64,000 bases of DNA, from assembly GCA_018222865.1 (NCBI GenBank), contig JAAEZM010000005.1, positions 148,063 to 212,062 on the forward strand, given 5' to 3'. The notes beneath the pieces are model-generated. The model did not search any database. It was not told the origin of the DNA and saw only the letters and a list, made by a program, of their open reading frames with translations. The translations under genes and the position numbers were made by a program. Shown here in pieces: positions 26,275-35,299 of this stretch (within the stretch, counting starts at the first letter, position 1; each line of letters starts with the position of its first letter). This stretch comes from Alphaproteobacteria bacterium. GTDB taxonomy: Bacteria; Pseudomonadota; Alphaproteobacteria; Caulobacterales; Maricaulaceae.

Positions 26275-28905
26275 ATGAATGTTGTAGTCGTCGAATCGCC
26301 TGCCAAAGCAAAAACCATCAATAAGTATCTCGGTTCGAGCTACACCGTCCTGGCCAGTTTCGGCCATGTGCGCGACCTTCCGGCAAAGGATGGGTCCGTT
26401 AATCCGGATGAGGATTTCGCGATGGCCTGGGAGGTTGATACCCAGTCTGCAAAGCGCGTTAAAGCCATCGCTGATGCCGTCAAGGAAGCCGACAAGCTGA
26501 TTCTGGCGACTGACCCGGATCGCGAGGGTGAAGCCATTTCCTGGCACTTGCTCGAAGCGCTGACCAAGCGCCGCGTCCTGAAGGATGTTGAAATCGAGCG
26601 TGTTGCTTTCAACGCGATTACCAAGCCGGCGATCCAAGAGGCGATGCGTCATCCGCGCGCCGTGGATATGGAGCTGGTGAACGCCTATCTGGCGCGCCGC
26701 GCCCTTGATTACCTTGTTGGCTTTACGCTCTCGCCTGTGCTCTGGCGCAAACTCCCGGGCTCTCGCTCTGCTGGCCGCGTGCAATCCGTCGCGCTCCGCC
26801 TGATCTGCGATCGCGAGCTGGATATCGAAAAGTTCAAGCCTGAAGAGTATTGGACGGTTGATGCGGACCTGGCTGTTGGCGGAGATCGTTTCCGCGCCAA
26901 GATGGTCACTCATGAGGGCAAGAAGCTGCAGAAGCTGTCCCTCAAAGACCGAGCTATGGCGAACGCAGCTGTCGAAGCCATCAAGACGGCCGATCTCAAC
27001 ATCTCCGGCGTTGAGGCGAAGCCCGCCAAGCGAAACCCGCCACCGCCCTTCACGACCTCAACCCTGCAGCAGGAAGCGGCCCGAAAGCTCGGCTTCTCAG
27101 CGACCCGCACCATGCAGACTGCGCAGAAACTCTATGAGGGTGTAAATATCGGCGGCGAGACGGTCGGTCTCATCACCTATATGCGAACCGATGGCGTTTC
27201 CATGGCGCCTGAGGCGATCAATCAAGCTCGAGATGTGATCGGCCAGGAGCATGGTTCGCTCTATGTCCCCTCCTCGCCGCGCATGTACTCATCCAAGGCC
27301 AAGAATGCCCAGGAAGCGCACGAGGCAATCCGCCCGACCAGCTTCTCCCGCCTGCCGTCCAAACTCGGTCTCGATGGCGATATGGCCAAGCTCTACACGC
27401 TCATCTGGCGCCGCGCAGTGGCGAGCCAGATGGAGAGCGCGCGCTTTGAACGCACCACGATTGATATCGGCAGTGCGGACGGCAAGACAGGTCTGCGCGC
27501 CACGGGCTCTGTGCTGATGTTTGATGGCTTCCTCGCCTTGTATCAGGAAGGCCGTGATGATGAGGAAGATGAAGGCGAAGCGCGCTTGCCGAAGGTCGCG
27601 CAGGGCGCCAGCGCTGATGTGTCCAAGACCTATTCAGATCAGCACTTCACCCAGCCCCCGCCACGCTTCACTGAAGCCTCTCTCGTCAAACGCATGGAAG
27701 AGCTGGGCATTGGCCGACCATCTACCTATGCGTCTACGCTCCAGGTGCTTCGCGATCGCGATTATGTGCGGATGGATAAGAACCGTTTCCACCCGCTCGA
27801 TAAAGGCCGGGTGGTTACAGCCTTCCTGGAAAATTTCTTCGCGCGCTATGTCGAGTACGACTTCACGGCGGGCCTGGAAAACCAGCTCGACAAGGTCTCC
27901 TCAGGTGATCTCGACTGGAAACAACTGCTTCGTGATTTCTGGACCGAATTCCGCTCTGCCGTTGATGAGATTGGCGATTTGCGGATTGGTCAGGTCCTCG
28001 ATGTACTCAATGATGTTCTGGCCCCGCATATCTTCCCGGAAAAGGAAGACGGGTCCGACCCGCGCCTTTGCCCGTCTTGCGGTGTCGGCACGCTGAGCCT
28101 GCGCCTGGGCAAGTATGGCGCTTTCCTGGGCTGCTCCAATCACCCCGATTGCAAATACACACGTCAGATGAGCCCGGCAGAGGCCGAAAGCGTGATTGAA
28201 GGCGACGGTCAGATCGCGATCGATCCGGACAGTGGCAAGCCTATCGTGATGAAGGATGGTCGGTTCGGCATTTATCTTGAGATGGATGTTGAGGGTGAAG
28301 ACAAGCCGAAGCGTGCCTCTATTCCCAAGGGCTGGGACCCGCAATCCCTGACGCCGGAACAGGCGATCAAGCTGATTTCCCTGCCGCGCCTGGTGGGTGA
28401 TCACCCCGATGACGGCAAGCCGATCACCGCCGCGATTGGACGCTATGGCCCCTATGTCCATCACGACAAAACCTATGCGAACCTTCCCAATGTCGAGGAA
28501 GTGTTCGAAATCGGCCTCAATCGAGCGGTCTCCGTGATCGCGGACAAGATCGCTAATCCGGGACGTGGCCGCACCGCTGCCACCGCACTCAAGGATCTCG
28601 GCGAGCATGATGGCAAGCCGGTCAAGATCATGAGCGGTCGCTATGGGCCCTATGTGAAGTTTGAGAAGATCAATGCCACCCTGCCCAAGGATGCGGATCC
28701 ACAAACCGTAACGCTTGAACAGGCCATGGAATGGGTCAATGCGAAAGCGGAAAAGGCTGGCAAGAAGAAGGCGCCGGCGAAGAAGAAAACCGCCGCAAGG
28801 AAAACCACAGCGAAAAAGACCACAGCCAAGAAAACCACAGCGAAGAAGCCTTCGGCCAAGAAACCTGCAGCGAAGAAGACGGCGGCCAAGAAGGCTGAAG
28901 ATTAA
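26275..28905 (+). CDS. topA: DNA topoisomerase I
   Basis: An 876-residue type IA topoisomerase that relaxes negative supercoils. The start is ATG 26275 (MNVVVVESPAKAKTI), because upstream in-frame residues are not conserved. It has a TOPRIM domain with DPDREGEA, the active-site tyrosine Y302 in LITYMRTDG, a C-terminal zinc ribbon (LCPSCG, GCSNHPDC), then two or three Topo_C_Rpt units (GRFGIYLEM, GRYGPYVHHDKTYANLP, GRYGPYVKFEKINATLP). A 50-residue Lys/Ala tail (KKTTAKKTTAKK type) ends the protein and likely adds DNA affinity. It is followed three bases later by rnr. Confidence 0.97.
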   Translation: MNVVVVESPAKAKTINKYLGSSYTVLASFGHVRDLPAKDGSVNPDEDFAMAWEVDTQSAKRVKAIADAVKEADKLILATDPDREGEAISWHLLEALTKRRVLKDVEIERVAFNAITKPAIQEAMRHPRAVDMELVNAYLARRALDYLVGFTLSPVLWRKLPGSRSAGRVQSVALRLICDRELDIEKFKPEEYWTVDADLAVGGDRFRAKMVTHEGKKLQKLSLKDRAMANAAVEAIKTADLNISGVEAKPAKRNPPPPFTTSTLQQEAARKLGFSATRTMQTAQKLYEGVNIGGETVGLITYMRTDGVSMAPEAINQARDVIGQEHGSLYVPSSPRMYSSKAKNAQEAHEAIRPTSFSRLPSKLGLDGDMAKLYTLIWRRAVASQMESARFERTTIDIGSADGKTGLRATGSVLMFDGFLALYQEGRDDEEDEGEARLPKVAQGASADVSKTYSDQHFTQPPPRFTEASLVKRMEELGIGRPSTYASTLQVLRDRDYVRMDKNRFHPLDKGRVVTAFLENFFARYVEYDFTAGLENQLDKVSSGDLDWKQLLRDFWTEFRSAVDEIGDLRIGQVLDVLNDVLAPHIFPEKEDGSDPRLCPSCGVGTLSLRLGKYGAFLGCSNHPDCKYTRQMSPAEAESVIEGDGQIAIDPDSGKPIVMKDGRFGIYLEMDVEGEDKPKRASIPKGWDPQSLTPEQAIKLISLPRLVGDHPDDGKPITAAIGRYGPYVHHDKTYANLPNVEEVFEIGLNRAVSVIADKIANPGRGRTAATALKDLGEHDGKPVKIMSGRYGPYVKFEKINATLPKDADPQTVTLEQAMEWVNAKAEKAGKKKAPAKKKTAARKTTAKKTTAKKTTAKKPSAKKPAAKKTAAKKAED

Positions 28906-28908
28906 GGC

Positions 28909-31173
28909 GTGAGCGATATCGACCCGAAACTCACCGGCTTTTCTCGCGAAGGCCTTATCGCCGCGGTCAAGCAGGGAGAAGGCCAGTTCGGCAAACGCGA
29001 ACTGGCCCGGGCTTTGGGACTGAAATCGGGTGATCAGAAACGTCATCTCAAGGACGCCTTGGCAGAGCTCGAGGATGACGGTGTCATCGAACGCGACAGC
29101 AAGCGCAATTATACGCTCGCCGGCGCCCTTCCCGCTGTTACGGTCGTGCTGATCACTGATCGCGATAATGACGGAGAGCTCCTCGCCCAACCGGTGCGCT
29201 CGGATCGCGCGGCCCCGATTATCCGGTTAGCACCCGGCGAAGGCGCGGGTGGCCCTGGTCAGACAGCCCTGGGGATTGGCGACAAGGCCCTTGTCCGTTT
29301 GGCGGAGCAGGACGATGGCACTTATGAAGCCCGTCTGATCAAAAAGCTCGGACAGAGCGCCCACCGCATTCTTTGTGTTCTGCGCAAGCCTGAGAAGGGT
29401 TACGCCCGTCTGCTTCCTGTCGACCGGCGCTCGCGCCACGAGCTGATCCCGGCCAAGGGCGAGAGTGAGAAAGCTGATGATGGCGAGCTCGTCCTGTGTA
29501 CCATCGCAAAAGAGCGACGCTTCGGTCTGAAAACCGCCGAGATTGTCGAGGTCCTCGGAGATGCGGAAAGCGCTGGCGCCGGCAGCGTCATCGCCCTGCA
29601 TGCCCACGGTGTGCCGCAAGGCTTTTCCGAAGCCGAGCTGCGTGAGACCAAGGCGATCAAGCCCGCAAAAATGGGGCAGCGTGAGGACTTGCGCGCCATT
29701 CCCCTGATCACCATCGACCCGGATGATGCCAAAGATCATGACGATGCGGTCTGGGCGGCCGCAGATGAGGATGAGGCCAATCCAGGCGGCTGGATTGTGA
29801 TCGTCGCGATTGCCGATGTCGCCGCCTATATCGAGACCGGCGGTGCACTCGATCGCGGCGCCTTTAAGCGCGGCAATTCGGTCTACCTGCCAGACCGGGT
29901 CGTTCCAATGCTCCCAGAGCGCCTGTCCAACGATCTTTGCTCCTTGCGTGAACAGGAGGAGCGCCCCTGCATGGCCGTGCGCATGGTGTTCGACAAGCAC
30001 GGTCAGAAACGCTCGCATCGCTTTATTCGCGGCTGGATGAAATCGGCCGCCAAACTGGCCTATACCCAGGCCCAGAACGCCATTGACGGCAAAGGCGATG
30101 ACAAGGCGGACTTGCTCCTTGAAGACGTGCTGAAGCCGCTCTGGGGGGCCTATAAAGCGCTCTCCAAAGCCCGTGCCTCACGCGAACCGTTGGAAATCGA
30201 CTCGCCGGAGCGCCGTGTCCGGGTCGACAGCAATGGCCAGGTGACCGGTATCGAGCTGCGCGAGCGTTTTGATGCTCACAAGCTGATCGAAGAAATGATG
30301 ATCCAGGCGAACGTTTGCGCGGCCGAGAGCCTGGAAAAGAAACGCACCCCGCTCATCTATCGAGTCCATGAAGAACCCTCCCGCGAAAAGATCGATGCAT
30401 TGGCCGACTACCTGCCCACCGTCGGCTTCAAGTGGACACGTGGGGATCGCGTCACGACCGGCCGGTTCAACAAGCTCTTGAAGCAAGCCAATGGGTCCGA
30501 ACACTATGAGACCGTCAATGAAGTGGTCCTGCGCAGTCAGTCGCAGGCGATTTACTCCGTCGATAATGCGGGCCATTTCGGTCTTCATCTCAATCATTAT
30601 GCCCACTTCACCTCGCCCATTCGCCGTTATGCAGACCTGACGGTGCATCGCGCCCTGATCCGCGCCCTGGACCTGGGCAGCGATGGACAAAGCGATGAAG
30701 AGCGTTCGCGGCTTGAATCGATCGCAGAGGAAATCACCCATTCTGAACGCCGCGCCATGGCTGCCGAACGGGATGCGGTAGATCGTTTTGTCGCGCTGTA
30801 TCTGGCCGATAAGGTGGGCTCCAAATTCGAAGGGCGCATTACCGGGGTGACGCGGTTTGGCGCTTTCGTTCGCCTTCGCGAGACCGGGGCTGACGGGCTG
30901 GTGCCTATCCGGGATCTCGGAGAAGAGCACTTTATCCATGATGAGGCGGCACACGCGCTGATCGGCGAGGAAAGCGGTGGTCGCTATCGCCTCGGCATGA
31001 CGGTTGAAGTGCGGATTGAAGAAGCCACCCCCATCACGGGCGGGCTGTTGCTGGGCATGTGCACCAAGCCTGAACCGGGGCCGCGCCCGAGCCGACGGGC
31101 ACGGTCCGCGCGTCGCCCGGGACATGCACAGAAACGCGGCGGACGTCCCTGGAAGAAAGGCAAGCGGCGATGA
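28909..31173 (+). CDS. rnr: Ribonuclease R
   Basis: A 754-residue 3'-5' exoribonuclease of the RNB family. A winged helix at the N-terminus (about 10-65) precedes cold-shock-like domains, the RNB catalytic core with the Asp cluster ITIDPDDAKDHDDAV, the HYAHFTSPIRRYADL motif, an S1 domain (VGSKFEGRITGVTRFGAFV) near 640-725, and a basic tail (RRARSARRPGHAQKRGG and on). RNase R degrades structured RNA and rRNA fragments. It starts at GTG 28909, three bases after topA, and its stop overlaps the Nudix start (ATGA). Confidence 0.96.
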   Translation: MSDIDPKLTGFSREGLIAAVKQGEGQFGKRELARALGLKSGDQKRHLKDALAELEDDGVIERDSKRNYTLAGALPAVTVVLITDRDNDGELLAQPVRSDRAAPIIRLAPGEGAGGPGQTALGIGDKALVRLAEQDDGTYEARLIKKLGQSAHRILCVLRKPEKGYARLLPVDRRSRHELIPAKGESEKADDGELVLCTIAKERRFGLKTAEIVEVLGDAESAGAGSVIALHAHGVPQGFSEAELRETKAIKPAKMGQREDLRAIPLITIDPDDAKDHDDAVWAAADEDEANPGGWIVIVAIADVAAYIETGGALDRGAFKRGNSVYLPDRVVPMLPERLSNDLCSLREQEERPCMAVRMVFDKHGQKRSHRFIRGWMKSAAKLAYTQAQNAIDGKGDDKADLLLEDVLKPLWGAYKALSKARASREPLEIDSPERRVRVDSNGQVTGIELRERFDAHKLIEEMMIQANVCAAESLEKKRTPLIYRVHEEPSREKIDALADYLPTVGFKWTRGDRVTTGRFNKLLKQANGSEHYETVNEVVLRSQSQAIYSVDNAGHFGLHLNHYAHFTSPIRRYADLTVHRALIRALDLGSDGQSDEERSRLESIAEEITHSERRAMAAERDAVDRFVALYLADKVGSKFEGRITGVTRFGAFVRLRETGADGLVPIRDLGEEHFIHDEAAHALIGEESGGRYRLGMTVEVRIEEATPITGGLLLGMCTKPEPGPRPSRRARSARRPGHAQKRGGRPWKKGKRR

Positions 31174-31850
31174 GCGGAGAACAGCCCGAAGAAGGCCTGA
31201 AACCTATCCGCCCTCGCCTTGCAGCTTCGCTCATCCTGACGCGCGGACAGGATCAGACGCTGGAAGTCCTGATGGGGCGGCGTTCTGCCAAACACGTCTT
31301 TATGCCCAATAAATACGTCTTCCCGGGAGGACGGGTTGATCGCGCCGACACCACGGCCCCTATTGCGGGCGACCTCACGGGCGATGCAAAAGCCGTGATG
31401 GAGCGCTGCCTTCCGGAGCGACGGGCCCGGGCCGCGGCTGTCGCGGCGGTTCGTGAAACCGCAGAGGAAACCGGGCTTTTGATCGGCCGGCAAGGCTCGC
31501 ATCATTCCCGACACCCCCATTGGAAGCCCTTTCTCAAGGATGGTTATTTGCCAGACCTTGCGGAACTACGGGTGATCACCCGCGCGATCACGCCTCCAAA
31601 ACGCAAGCGCCGCTTCGATACCTGGTTCTTCACCGCCGACATCACGGCACTGGCGGATGATCGCGCCCCGGTCCCAAGCGAAGAGCTCGAGGATGTCCGC
31701 TGGGTGCCTTATGGCGAGACAAAAGCCCTCGACCTGCCCTTCATCACGCATTTCGTCCTCGACGAGCTCCTGCGCGTCCAGCCGCCCGCGCCCCAGCCGA
31801 TACGCTGCTTCCGCGAACGTTACGGCAAAATGCTGGTGGAAGAGCTTTAG
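31170..31850 (+). CDS. Nudix hydrolase
   Basis: A 226-residue protein overlapping the end of rnr by four bases (ATGA 31170-31173). The Nudix box is recognisable as AAVRETAEETGLLIG, with a GG/P-rich segment upstream (FPGGRVDRAD) typical of NudL/NUDT-like pyrophosphatases. It would hydrolyse a nucleoside-diphosphate-linked substrate such as CoA or a dinucleotide; the exact substrate is not visible. It belongs to the topA-rnr operon. Confidence 0.87.
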   Translation: MSGEQPEEGLKPIRPRLAASLILTRGQDQTLEVLMGRRSAKHVFMPNKYVFPGGRVDRADTTAPIAGDLTGDAKAVMERCLPERRARAAAVAAVRETAEETGLLIGRQGSHHSRHPHWKPFLKDGYLPDLAELRVITRAITPPKRKRRFDTWFFTADITALADDRAPVPSEELEDVRWVPYGETKALDLPFITHFVLDELLRVQPPAPQPIRCFRERYGKMLVEEL

Positions 31851-31922
31851 TCTGCCCGCTGCGACAGGTTCGATGCCTATGAGGTGAGACAAGCAGGCGC
31901 GACTTGCCTATAGCTCTCGGCC

Positions 31923-33107
31923 ATGCCGACCGCACATTTCTTCACCGATGAGAGTTTTGCCGAGACCCGCTCCCTGATCGCCGCGATCAGCTGTGCAGCG
32001 GTGTGCGGCATCGTCTTTGGCCTGTCCATGCCGCTGATCTCCTTGCGGCTGGAGCATATGACGGGATCCGGCCTTATGGTGGGCCTCAATGGTGCGGCCG
32101 CTGCACTCTCCACGCTCCTAATTGCCCCGATCGTGCCGCGATTGATGCGGCTATTGCCGCCACGTCAGATCCTGGCCTTGAGCCTGGCCTGCGCTGCGGG
32201 GCTTTTTGTGCTTCTCCCGCTCTTACCCAGTGTTTGGCTCTGGCTTGGCCTACGCTTCGCCATAGGCTGTTTCATGACGGTGATCTTCGTCATCTCGGAG
32301 AGTTGGATCAATCAGGTTGTAACACCCGAGCGCCGCGCCATGATGCTCGGCGTTTATGGCACGGCCTTGGCCGGCGGGTTTGGCCTGGGCGGACTGATTT
32401 TCTCCGCGCTTCACAGCGCGGGCGACGCCGCCTTTTATCTGGGCAGCCTCATCTTCCTGACCGGCGCCATTCCTGTCTTTTTCCTGCGCGGACCTGATCC
32501 CAAGGCGCCCGATGCCCACGCCTCCTCCATTCGCAGCATGCTGAGCATGATCCCTCTAGCGCCTGCAGCGATCATGGCAGGCCTTGCCTTTGGCGCAATT
32601 GAGACCCTGATCTTCTCAATGATGCCGGTTTATGGCGAGCGGATCGGGCTCGATCACTCGATGATCGGCATCCTTATCGTCTCCGTAGCACTCGGCTCGA
32701 TCGTTTTTCAGATCCCGATCGGATGGATTGCTGATCGCACCGATCGTCGCTTGACCCTTTTATGGATCGCTGTCGCGGCAACAACTGGCCCAATCCTGAT
32801 TGGCTATTCCGGTGATAATATTCCGCTTCTTCTCACCGTGATCTTCTTCCAGTCCGGCGCTGTGAGCGGGCTCTATACGGTTGGGCTATCGCTTCTGGGT
32901 GAACGCTTCACCGGCGGCACGATTGCCGCGGCCAATGCGGCCTTCATCTTCGCTTACGGCATGGGTTCTTTCGCAGGCCCTCCGGCCGCAGGCATCGCCA
33001 TGGACAATGTCGGACCCTGGGGATTGTTGTGGGTGTTGTCGGGAATTGCGGCCGCTTATGTGCTGATCGTCGCATCACGTGCAGTTCTCGCGCGGTCAAA
33101 GAGTTGA
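31923..33107 (+). CDS. MFS transporter
   Basis: A 394-residue inner-membrane protein with about twelve hydrophobic helices. The motif GFGLGGLIFSALHSAG and the loop GWIADRTDRR (between helices 8 and 9) match the major facilitator motif A pattern, in the YfcJ/CynX-like group annotated as sugar or unknown-solute transporters. The substrate is unknown. Start ATG 31923 has no strong Shine-Dalgarno. Its stop codon lies inside the -35 box of the next gene. Confidence 0.86.
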   Translation: MPTAHFFTDESFAETRSLIAAISCAAVCGIVFGLSMPLISLRLEHMTGSGLMVGLNGAAAALSTLLIAPIVPRLMRLLPPRQILALSLACAAGLFVLLPLLPSVWLWLGLRFAIGCFMTVIFVISESWINQVVTPERRAMMLGVYGTALAGGFGLGGLIFSALHSAGDAAFYLGSLIFLTGAIPVFFLRGPDPKAPDAHASSIRSMLSMIPLAPAAIMAGLAFGAIETLIFSMMPVYGERIGLDHSMIGILIVSVALGSIVFQIPIGWIADRTDRRLTLLWIAVAATTGPILIGYSGDNIPLLLTVIFFQSGAVSGLYTVGLSLLGERFTGGTIAAANAAFIFAYGMGSFAGPPAAGIAMDNVGPWGLLWVLSGIAAAYVLIVASRAVLARSKS

Positions 33108-33131
33108 CACACGCCCTACCATGAGTATGTT
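33104..33131 (+). promoter_or_regulatory. Candidate sigma70-type promoter of rpmG
   Basis: TTGACA at 33104-33109 (perfect -35, overlapping the MFS stop codon TGA) is followed after 16 bases by TATGTT (33126-33131) as -10. Transcription would start near 33138, giving a leader of about 54 nt before the rpmG start at 33192. Confidence 0.55.
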
Positions 33132-33191
33132 CGCGCGCTCTCGCGACGGCAATGGGGCCGTTTGCGCGCGAAACACCAGGACTTTTGAGCC

Positions 33192-33359
33192 ATGGCGAAG
33201 CCGACAACAATTAAAATCCGCCTGAACTCCACGGCTGGTACGGGTTATTTCTACGTGACCAAGAAAAATGCGCGCACCATGACCGAGAAGCTCGTGCTGA
33301 AGAAGTACGATCCGGTTGCCCGCAAGCACGTCGAATTCAAAGAAGGCAAAATCAAGTAA
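33192..33359 (+). CDS. rpmG: 50S ribosomal protein L33
   Basis: A 55-residue ribosomal protein from ATG 33192 ([20 protein letters not shown]). It matches the short zinc-less L33 type: [20 protein letters not shown], then [11 protein letters not shown]. No CxxC pairs are present, so it is the zinc-independent form. The gene has its own promoter candidate and converges with pleD; rpmG next to pleD is the order I recall in Caulobacter relatives. Confidence 0.97.
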   Translation: MAKPTTIKIRLNSTAGTGYFYVTKKNARTMTEKLVLKKYDPVARKHVEFKEGKIK

Positions 33360-33387
33360 GCTTTTTATAAGCTTGTCTTGAATGTGT

Positions 33388-34740
33388 TCAGGCTGCAGCG
33401 CTCGCTGCGGCCTCGACGCGATTCCGGCCCTCGCTTTTTGCCTCATAGAGCGCCATATCTGCGCGGCGGAGTAGCGATGCCATATCCTCACCGGGATTGA
33501 CCTGTGCGACGCCAAAACTGGCTGTGATGGGCAATACCAGGTCATCCAGGACGACCTCGCGACCGCTTATCGCTTCGCGCAGGCGCTGGGCAGCGGTTTC
33601 CGCCTCTGCCAAGCCCGCGCCGGGCATGACCACCACAAACTCCTCACCGCCCCAGCGACCGGCATGGTCAAGCGCGCGCAGACTGCGCTGTATACGGCGT
33701 GAGAAGGCCTGGAGAACACCATCGCCGACTTCATGACCATGGGTATCATTGACCCGTTTGAAATGATCGATATCGATCAGCATCACGGACACGGGCGCGC
33801 CACCGGAATTGGCGCTATCAATAAAGTGCTTCAGGCGCGCGCCAATAAAGGCACGATTGCTAAGCCCCGTAAGCGCATCTGTCACAGCCAGTTCCAGGCG
33901 CTCATCAATCGACTCTCGCAGCTGATCTGCGAAATGCTTGCGCCGTAACTGCGTTTTTACCCGGACTGTAAGCTCTTCGGAATCAATTGGCCGGTGGACA
34001 AAATCATTCACACCCAGTTCGAGCGCGCGAACCGCCATGGCGACATCATCTGAATTCACAGCAGCTATGAGCGGCAATTCGCGAACCTTGGCAGAGGCCC
34101 GAATTCGCGCGCACACGCGCAATCCATCAAAATCAGGTGAGCTAAGATCAACCAGGGCAAAATCCGCCCCATCCTCAACGGCCGCGAAGGCCGCCCCTGC
34201 ATCGGACTCGACCTCATAGGTGACGAATGCCGGAAGCGCTGAGGCATAGCGCTCGCCTCGCTTGGCTGAGGAGGCAATGATGACAGCGTGTGCCGCCCAG
34301 TCGACCCCGGCCGCGATATCGCGCCCGACCTGATGGCCATGATCGCGATTACGCAACTCATCCATCACGCCCTTCAAGCGCACAAGCGAGCGAACGCGGG
34401 CAAACAGCGTCACGTCATCTACGGGCTTGGTCAGAAAATCATCCGCCCCGACTTCCAGACCGCGCAACCGCTCCTCGCGCGCATCCAGGGCCGTGACCAT
34501 GATGACAGGGATGTGGCGGGTCCGCGCATCATTCTTCAGCTGACGGCAGGTCTCAAACCCATCCAGTCCCGGCATCATCACGTCGAGAAGGATCAAGTCA
34601 GGATTTTCGTTCTGCGCCAGACTCAGCGCCTGCTCGCCAGATTCGGCCGTGAGCACATCAAAATACTCGGCCAAAAGCTTGGCTTCCAGGACGCGGACAT
34701 TGGCGGGGATATCGTCAACGACGAGGATCCGTGCGCTCAT
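33388..34740 (-). CDS. pleD: PleD-type diguanylate cyclase response regulator
   Basis: A 450-residue REC-REC-GGDEF protein. The first receiver has the phosphoacceptor D53 (LILLDVMMPG), the second is degenerate, acting as a dimerisation adaptor (FALVDLSSPDFDG), and the output domain has GGEEF near residue 363 with the inhibitory RALD (RxxD) I-site just before it. It synthesises c-di-GMP on phosphorylation; in Caulobacter PleD drives the swarmer-to-stalked transition. It is 9 bp downstream of divK and convergent with rpmG. Confidence 0.96.
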   Translation of the reverse strand: MSARILVVDDIPANVRVLEAKLLAEYFDVLTAESGEQALSLAQNENPDLILLDVMMPGLDGFETCRQLKNDARTRHIPVIMVTALDAREERLRGLEVGADDFLTKPVDDVTLFARVRSLVRLKGVMDELRNRDHGHQVGRDIAAGVDWAAHAVIIASSAKRGERYASALPAFVTYEVESDAGAAFAAVEDGADFALVDLSSPDFDGLRVCARIRASAKVRELPLIAAVNSDDVAMAVRALELGVNDFVHRPIDSEELTVRVKTQLRRKHFADQLRESIDERLELAVTDALTGLSNRAFIGARLKHFIDSANSGGAPVSVMLIDIDHFKRVNDTHGHEVGDGVLQAFSRRIQRSLRALDHAGRWGGEEFVVVMPGAGLAEAETAAQRLREAISGREVVLDDLVLPITASFGVAQVNPGEDMASLLRRADMALYEAKSEGRNRVEAAASAAA

Positions 34741-34749
34741 CCCGCCCCC

Positions 34750-35115
34750 CTAGTCCAGAAATTGGCGAACAGTCTGGATAAAGGTCGACACCGTGATCGG
34801 CTTTGAGAGATAAGCCTCGCACCCGCCTTCGCGAATGCGCTCTTCATCACCTTTCATGGCGAAGGCGGTCACAGCGACAACTGGAATGGCCTGCAGCGAC
34901 TCGTCATCCTTGAGCCATTTAGTGACTTCAAGGCCGGAAACCTCCGGCAGCTGGATATCCATGAGAATCAGGTCGGGTGTATGTTCACGCGCCATTTCGA
35001 GCGCCTTGAAACCGTCCTTGGTTTGCAAGGTCTCATAGCCATGAGCCTCCAACAGGTCGTTGAAGAGCTTCATGTTGAGCTCGTTGTCTTCGACGATCAG
35101 GACCTTTTTCGGCAT
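34750..35115 (-). CDS. divK: Cell-cycle single-domain response regulator DivK
   Basis: A 121-residue receiver from ATG 35115 ([18 protein letters not shown]); an ATG four codons earlier is possible but Caulobacter DivK starts here. The acidic pocket and phosphoacceptor D53 ([13 protein letters not shown]), the Thr/Lys pair ([16 protein letters not shown]) and the strongly conserved [17 protein letters not shown] are present. DivK is controlled by PleC and DivJ and acts upstream of CtrA via DivL. Output domains are absent. It is co-transcribed with pleD, as in Caulobacter. Confidence 0.96.
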   Translation of the reverse strand: MPKKVLIVEDNELNMKLFNDLLEAHGYETLQTKDGFKALEMAREHTPDLILMDIQLPEVSGLEVTKWLKDDESLQAIPVVAVTAFAMKGDEERIREGGCEAYLSKPITVSTFIQTVRQFLD

Positions 35116-35204
35116 GACCTGCAGCATGTCGGCGACGCGCTTCCCGTTGATTGAGCGCCTTTAAAGCGCTTGTTGAACCCCGGATACACTAAAGCCGATC
35201 TTCC

Positions 35205-35211
35205 TTAACCA
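35205..35211 (-). promoter_or_regulatory. TTAACC element upstream of divK (possible CtrA half-site)
   Basis: TTAACC followed by AACCAT (35205-35216) lies about 90 bp upstream of the divK start. TTAACC is a CtrA half-site, and divK is CtrA-regulated in Caulobacter, but a second half-site at the right spacing is not present. Weak evidence. Confidence 0.25.
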
Positions 35212-35299
35212 ACCATGAGTCGCGCAGCACTTTTCTCGAAACCCGGAACAAGATAAGAACACAACTCCGATGACACAACTATCGCCATGGAATAAGAGC

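Noticed and set aside
33358..33374. Inverted repeat AAGCTT-N5-AAGCTT after rpmG
   Set aside because: Short AT-rich arms and no clear T tract; too weak to call a terminator.
35241..35270. GGAAC-type element suggesting an EcfG-sigma stress promoter upstream of the ROK gene
   Set aside because: No CGTT at the required spacing; the match is incomplete.
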